Source: a virus. From it: a DNA stretch of 26,410 nt. Location: positions 1 to 26,410 of the IMG/VR virus record IMGVR_UViG_3300031707_000150; one strand, written 5' to 3'. Made by a program: the position numbers and the translations under genes. Under the pieces are notes generated by a model, which made no database searches, was not told the origin of the DNA, and saw only the letters and a list, made by a program, of their open reading frames with translations. Below, piece by piece: positions 23,701 to 26,410 of the stretch (its first letter is position 1; each line of letters opens with the position of its first letter).

Positions 23701-25098
23701 ACCGATGTTCCGCCTAATCCTATTCTTAGTTTTGACGCAACAGAGGAGGCCCAAAGACAAGACGATTTAACCTATGTTTATAATCTTCTCTTGAGTTGGT
23801 CTCGTCCCGTGGATACCCTTGGTGTAGGTGAATATCTCGGGGCAAATCTTTACTATGCATCTGGTGAGATTGCCGCTATCTTGGGAGATTTTGATACTGC
23901 CGAAGGATGGGTTGGTGGGGTTAAAAACACGACCGTTGGAAAATTCAAGAAATCTCCATCCAGAAAAGTAACCTCAACGGCTGAGACATGGGTAAGCACG
24001 ATCAGAACACTTGGGGCTTCCCAAGATTTCTCCGGTGATGATTACGCCTATATCGGTTTATGGGTTTTTATCGACAATCCCCAATTTCTATTCAGTGGTG
24101 ACTGTCTGAAAATTTTCATCAAAACCGATGATTCCCATTATTATTCTTATATAAAATCTAATGCAACCTTAACGGGTGGCTGGAATTATATTCTACTTTC
24201 CAAGTCCGATCTTGTAACCCATGGTTCACCGAGTTGGAGCAACATCAATAAATACGAACTTTGGATTAAATCGAACTCGGCTCAAATCATCGGTGGACAA
24301 TCCGTTGGCGGAACCGTCAATGCATCGTTTGATTCTTTCGACTTCTTCAAGTCCTTTGCGTGGCAATTTAAAGGAAGAATTGATGGCACTTCTTATCGTT
24401 GGCCAAATGCACAGCGGGGAGAAGTGTTACTCTTTAAGGTTCACCCATATTCAAAAACATTAATTGAGAATCCTACGGGATGTGCTTATGCTAGTATTGC
24501 CGTAACGGGTTATGATGTTACCGCTCCTGCGATGCCGACCGGACTTGGTCTTGAAACAGATGGATTTTCCATTACCGCCAAATGGAATCAAAACTCCGAA
24601 TCTGATTTCGACGGATATGAGATCCACGCCAAAAAGACTGGCGAAGAATTTACACCAGATGCCACCACGTTAAAAAGAGGAATCGGTCGTTCCAATATTA
24701 TTACATTTCCGGTTAGTTCTCAGGGGACATATTCGGTAAAACTTAGGTCGTTTGACCAATCTGATCCTCCGAATTACTCCGATTATTGTGCGAAGGTTTC
24801 CATCACCATTAGTATACCCTCTCAGGTCATAGATGTTGCCCTTTATAATGTGGGAACTTATATTGATTCCCAAACTGGTACTGCAATGGCAAAGATTTCG
24901 GTCGAATGGGCCGAAAATAACGATTCCGAAAACGTGACGGATTATGAAATTTTAATCCAAGAGAAGGAAACAGATATCGATTTACCGGATAATATTGTGA
25001 CGGATAATCCCGGATTCGGTCATGGACCTGCGGGGGATATTCCCGCAGGACATGGGACTGCGATGAAATTTGGTTGGAGTAAAAAAGGGGGGGGATAA
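20731..25098 (+). CDS. tail-tip attachment protein, fused lambda I-like and J-like, with inserted adhesin modules
   Basis: The 1455-residue protein forms the central hub and fibre that binds the host. Residues 1-90 look like a ubiquitin-like fold, 94-127 are hydrophobic (as in gpI-type tail assembly proteins), and from about 138 a J-type start appears (PKPVIFGKHRVGVKVIHY). Inserted modules lie at 274-333 (WIHHNYYSVGD to WICRK), 557-692 (WSEEFDNAAW, phage carbohydrate-binding type) and 1051-1210 (jelly-roll-like, GDFDTAEGW). A fibronectin type III domain lies at about 1267-1361. A Gly- and Lys-rich end follows a homopolymer A6G8 tract. ATG 20731 has no ribosome site but is the only start that keeps the N-terminal fold. 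Confidence 0.85.
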   Translation: MIKLKVPIGKSETGLFEYHEWEKEWIPLQTISDYLKPELDGVQVNRVIWNGRSIPDFPYRDLSPCENNEIFDQFILRDDDELIIIPGFQIPVAGYLGIVGFWGVVVNLLANAAISFLLNTLISYLTAPSKPKGQGQSSATSYGWQGIQNSYGPGDPKPVIFGKHRVGVKVIHYSVEEEYLSGKKHQIDLTKTKMWVNMLGAIGRPIHHLTNIEINNNPITNYGSDILWWWANGATPNEVLDKDGNPIADGIIPGFDEDKQSIQYGAELYYTPVWIHHNYYSVGDLVLATIENEYEYECTVEGKSGGTEPTWPTTENGTVKDPLPNGPLTWICRKGKRCIYTTSEGDDRKITAFQVHFEAPGGIYWSDTGGIIPNTVTTRIEYRVYKDTLPYNAWVVLESDIAASNKTSVCRWSKRIDDLTSNRYDIRITELYLKYPKTPRDSAPTNPIQTIIQVAKITEIQPSVPHRYDGTSLIGIRALATANVSDAPPTVTGLCDGIELPVWTGSAWEDQWTDNPAYIGRAIALDPDWGFGNWISPAEINDDCVKIFANYCAECNLLRWSEEFDNAAWIKINTTVTPNSTLCPDGIRQVADTLTATASNGMIVQDINGSSVQRTGSVYLKRKTGTGTIQITTDGTTWVTVLISDAAWTRVRDIRTTINPSLGIKIITSGDAIYAWGAMFNAGDVDLPYLRTQDVAGLPRHSCNFVWDQRRKFMPMLLDVWGGARGTIFRAGGKFYVVPDRSRSPSQLFTMENIVRNSLKMEWVDERLNYNAYDVSFLSANQGYKTFAFSADLGETPIKPKNISLFGITDGDEATRNVNYQLNIIRDLHESISFQAGIDAIYCLPGDVINFQHKLFLPQYGTISGRVSLDSVGQNIIHLDAPVTLAPDKTYRIMVRFSGGNNPDVIETRTIANGEGVYTDLLVTVNFSQVVKRYDLYVIGEVGIIVKPYILLEIERKPDQTCQLNCLEYKESVYFDSGFLEDIHIHLINPTDVPPNPILSFDATEEAQRQDDLTYVYNLLLSWSRPVDTLGVGEYLGANLYYASGEIAAILGDFDTAEGWVGGVKNTTVGKFKKSPSRKVTSTAETWVSTIRTLGASQDFSGDDYAYIGLWVFIDNPQFLFSGDCLKIFIKTDDSHYYSYIKSNATLTGGWNYILLSKSDLVTHGSPSWSNINKYELWIKSNSAQIIGGQSVGGTVNASFDSFDFFKSFAWQFKGRIDGTSYRWPNAQRGEVLLFKVHPYSKTLIENPTGCAYASIAVTGYDVTAPAMPTGLGLETDGFSITAKWNQNSESDFDGYEIHAKKTGEEFTPDATTLKRGIGRSNIITFPVSSQGTYSVKLRSFDQSDPPNYSDYCAKVSITISIPSQVIDVALYNVGTYIDSQTGTAMAKISVEWAENNDSENVTDYEILIQEKETDIDLPDNIVTDNPGFGHGPAGDIPAGHGTAMKFGWSKKGGG
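25021..25054 (+). repeat. palindrome in the last codons of the tail-tip gene
   Basis: CCTGCGGG (25027-25034) pairs with CCCGCAGG (25042-25049), flanked by CATG on both sides (25021-25024 and 25051-25054), giving 12 bp in all with a small internal loop. The encoded peptide also reads nearly symmetrically (GHGPAGDIPAGHG). It lies about 27 bases before the A6G8 tract. Confidence 0.6.
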
Positions 25099-25101
25099 GT
25101 T

Positions 25102-25344
25102 ATGGCGATAACTCCTAAGTATGGATGGGAATTTTTTGACGAACATGAACCCTCTTGGTATCCCCTTTTTGTGTCTCTTGTCGAATCTATCGATGCCAAA
25201 TGCTACGACATCGAAATGGGTATGAGAAAACTTGCCTCCGATCCCGAGGGATTGGGAGAAGCGGAGGCGGGATGTACTTGGTTCAATACCACTACCAATC
25301 ATTACAGGGGATGGAATGGAACAAATTATGTTGACTTAGACTAA
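25102..25344 (+). CDS. small tail-associated hypothetical protein
   Basis: The 80-residue product begins MAITPKYGWEFFDEHEPSWYPLF and ends WFNTTTNHYRGWNGTNYVDLD, an aromatic-rich, beta-type end seen in fibre-associated proteins. It is in the same frame as the tail-tip gene with only TAA GTT between them, so it might once have been its extension. The ribosome site is GGGGGG within the A6G8 tract of the upstream gene. Confidence 0.6.
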   Translation: MAITPKYGWEFFDEHEPSWYPLFVSLVESIDAKCYDIEMGMRKLASDPEGLGEAEAGCTWFNTTTNHYRGWNGTNYVDLD

Positions 25345-25359
25345 GGTGTGGGGTATTTT

Positions 25360-25394
25360 TTTAACCAAGGGTTATACAATTTGTATATCAATTT
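25360..25394 (+). promoter_or_regulatory. 35-base repeat, copy 2: putative promoter/operator before the fibre-type gene
   Basis: Identical over 35 bases to 10648-10682, with TTAACC (25361-25366), a 17-base spacer and TATATC (25384-25389), and the same palindromic core. The next gene starts at 25415 behind AGGAAAG. Identity over 35 bases at a distance of 14.7 kb suggests selection or recent duplication. Confidence 0.55.
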
Positions 25395-25414
25395 CAGGAA
25401 AGGAAAGAAGCAAA

Positions 25415-25966
25415 ATGAAAATAGGATCAAAATCAAATTTAGAAATAGCGGGAAGTTTAGAGATCAACAAACAATTTCATGCAAAGACAGTCCTTAAACA
25501 TCATTATCAGGTAGAGTGTTATGACAAATCTGGTAAGCGGAAATGGACGGAAGAATTTGACAATCTTGTCGTAACGGCAGGTCTTAATAAATACCTCGAT
25601 GCAACCCTCAAGACTGGCCTTTCTTCTCCTGCTTGGTATGTAGGTTTAAAAGATACGGGAACCGTTGTTCCCGGAGATACTATGGCAAGTCATGGTGATT
25701 GGGCAGAGTTGGATGTCTACACTGGAAATAGGAAGGGATTTACTCCCGGAACGATTTCTGGGGGGTCAGTCAATAACTCTGGAAGTAAGGCAATCTTCAC
25801 TATTGATACGCAAGATACTGTTTACGGTGCTTTTTTATGCAATGCTGCTACGGGATCTGGGGTTGAGGTTACACTTTTAGGAGCAGGAGATTTTAGTACT
25901 CCAAGAGTGGTTGAAATTGACGACACCCTCAACATCACGATTACAGCTTCCATTGCGGCCGATTGA
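25415..25966 (+). CDS. tail fibre-type virion protein
   Basis: Starting at ATG 25415 (MKIGSKSNLEIAG, AGGAAAG upstream), the protein has 183 residues. The block NLVVTAGLNKYLDATLKTGL followed by PAWYVGLK is shared by a family of phage virion proteins that lie near tail fibres. The later part is beta-rich and ends NITITASIAAD. An upstream in-frame ATG at 25346 would translate the promoter repeat and is rejected. It may be a fibre tip or a capsid-exterior protein. Confidence 0.68.
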   Translation: MKIGSKSNLEIAGSLEINKQFHAKTVLKHHYQVECYDKSGKRKWTEEFDNLVVTAGLNKYLDATLKTGLSSPAWYVGLKDTGTVVPGDTMASHGDWAELDVYTGNRKGFTPGTISGGSVNNSGSKAIFTIDTQDTVYGAFLCNAATGSGVEVTLLGAGDFSTPRVVEIDDTLNITITASIAAD

Positions 25967-26016
25967 TCATGATACATCAATTATAAATAAGAGAAAACAA
26001 ATGGAACCATGGCCGG

Positions 26017-26283
26017 ATGGGAAAAATAACGGTTACGGGTTTGATGCATGTCGCCGACATTCTTAGAGTGCCGCTGATCGCCATGTTCGGGCCGACCTTG
26101 CCTACCAAGAATGCCCCGAGGGGAAAAGGATCGAAAATCATCCAGACTGGACAGAAGTGTGTCCCGTGCCAGGACACGTCGGCCTTTCAGGTCTGCAAGT
26201 CCAACGAGTGCATGAGGTCTATAACTGTGGGGGACGTGATGGCGAAAGCAAGGGAAATGCTTTTTAATCATTCAAAGTCGTAG
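26017..26283 (+). CDS. glycosyltransferase family 9 (heptosyltransferase-like) C-terminal fragment
   Basis: The 88 residues match only the C-terminal donor-binding end of this family: TGLMHVADILRVPLIAMFGPT near residues 7-27, then a cysteine group (CVPC, VCKSNECM) and ITVGDVMAKAREM. Complete members have about 320-360 residues, so some 75 percent is missing. A stop in frame at 25984-25986 excludes a longer upstream part here. The base composition is richer in G and C than its neighbours, as in captured DNA. It may be a pseudogene remnant or, less likely, a small functional protein; there is no convincing ribosome site. Confidence 0.68.
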   Translation: MGKITVTGLMHVADILRVPLIAMFGPTLPTKNAPRGKGSKIIQTGQKCVPCQDTSAFQVCKSNECMRSITVGDVMAKAREMLFNHSKS

Positions 26284-26295
26284 AAGGGAGAACCT

Positions 26296-26410
26296 ATGAA
26301 CACAGGACGAAATCTTATTATCGGTTTTGATCAGGTCGGAAAGCATTACGATTTTATAATTGATGTTTCTACTAACAGTGGGATGGGAGTGGCAAATTAC
26401 TATTTCCTAC
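26296..26410 (+). CDS. start of an unrecognised gene (partial)
   Basis: ATG 26296 follows AAGGGAG (26284-26290) and the frame is open to the right edge (38 codons, beginning MNTGRNLIIGFDQVG). No family can be named from this short piece. Confidence 0.5.
   Translation, partial: MNTGRNLIIGFDQVGKHYDFIIDVSTNSGMGVANYYFL

Noticed and set aside
25346-25414. Upstream start for the fibre-type protein
   Set aside because: It would translate the 35-base promoter repeat and has no ribosome site; the same false peptide appears at the other repeat copy. ATG 25415 has AGGAAAG.
25984-26016. Full glycosyltransferase gene reaching upstream of 26017
   Set aside because: A stop in frame at 25984-25986 and the fibre-type gene directly before it leave no room for the missing N-terminal domain.
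1-26410. tRNA genes, rRNA genes, CRISPR arrays and insertion sequences
   Set aside because: No cloverleaf, regularly spaced repeats or transposase were seen. The inverted repeats at 205-222 and 992-1009 could suggest an insertion sequence, but no transposase lies between them and they fit cassette ends better.

Overview
This window is a tailed double-stranded DNA phage, or a prophage, of siphovirus type. All recognisable genes lie on the + strand, are packed tightly (many ATGA or TAATG stop/start overlaps), and follow the usual morphogenesis order: portal, prohead protease fused to a scaffold, small decoration-like protein, major capsid protein, head-tail connectors, tail terminator, tail tube, tail chaperone with a -1 frameshift, tape measure, then a lambda-like tail-tip set (distal protein, L-like protein, NlpC/P60 peptidase, I/J-like tip protein) and a fibre-type protein. 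The 1838-residue tape measure implies a very long non-contractile tail. The L/K/J-like tip and a heptosyltransferase-like fragment suggest a Gram-negative host; this is inference. No terminase, integrase, lysis, replication, tRNA or CRISPR element is visible.

Layout: 1-2176 is an accessory block with a beta-class DNA methyltransferase and several very small, mostly cysteine-rich proteins. 2300-6906 is the portal and capsid module. 6907-7093 is a gene-free, highly self-complementary spacer after the capsid gene. 7094-10594 holds a duplicated-domain virion protein and the neck proteins. 10704-12647 holds the tail tube and chaperones. 12679-13599 is an HNH homing-type endonuclease wedged before the tape measure (13584-19100). 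19100-25344 is the tail tip. 25415-26410 is a fibre-like protein, a glycosyltransferase family 9 C-terminal fragment and the start of another gene.

The most unusual observation is at the left end. The methyltransferase gene is bracketed by two sequences (about 119-211 and 1003-1061) that fold with the geometry of integron attC sites: GTTAT/ATAAC core boxes, an unpaired spacer, and two extrahelical bases (G then T) on one strand, the G 8 nt from the core and the T 6 nt further on. The two sites split 125-1270 into two cassettes, one with the methyltransferase and one with a 70-residue zinc-ribbon protein. Each cassette's start is complementary to its own attC core. By the extrahelical bases the attC sites point to the - strand, opposite to both genes, and each gene's start codon lies inside its own attC. 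If right, this is a small integron-type cassette cluster inside a phage genome with genes reversed relative to the sites.

A second pattern is a recurring motif (17-base spacer ending in a TATACnnnTTG-like core) upstream of the capsid, tail-tube, tail-tip and fibre genes, with a weaker copy before the portal. Two copies are identical over 35 bases although about 14.7 kb apart. They look like a family of phage promoters or operators.
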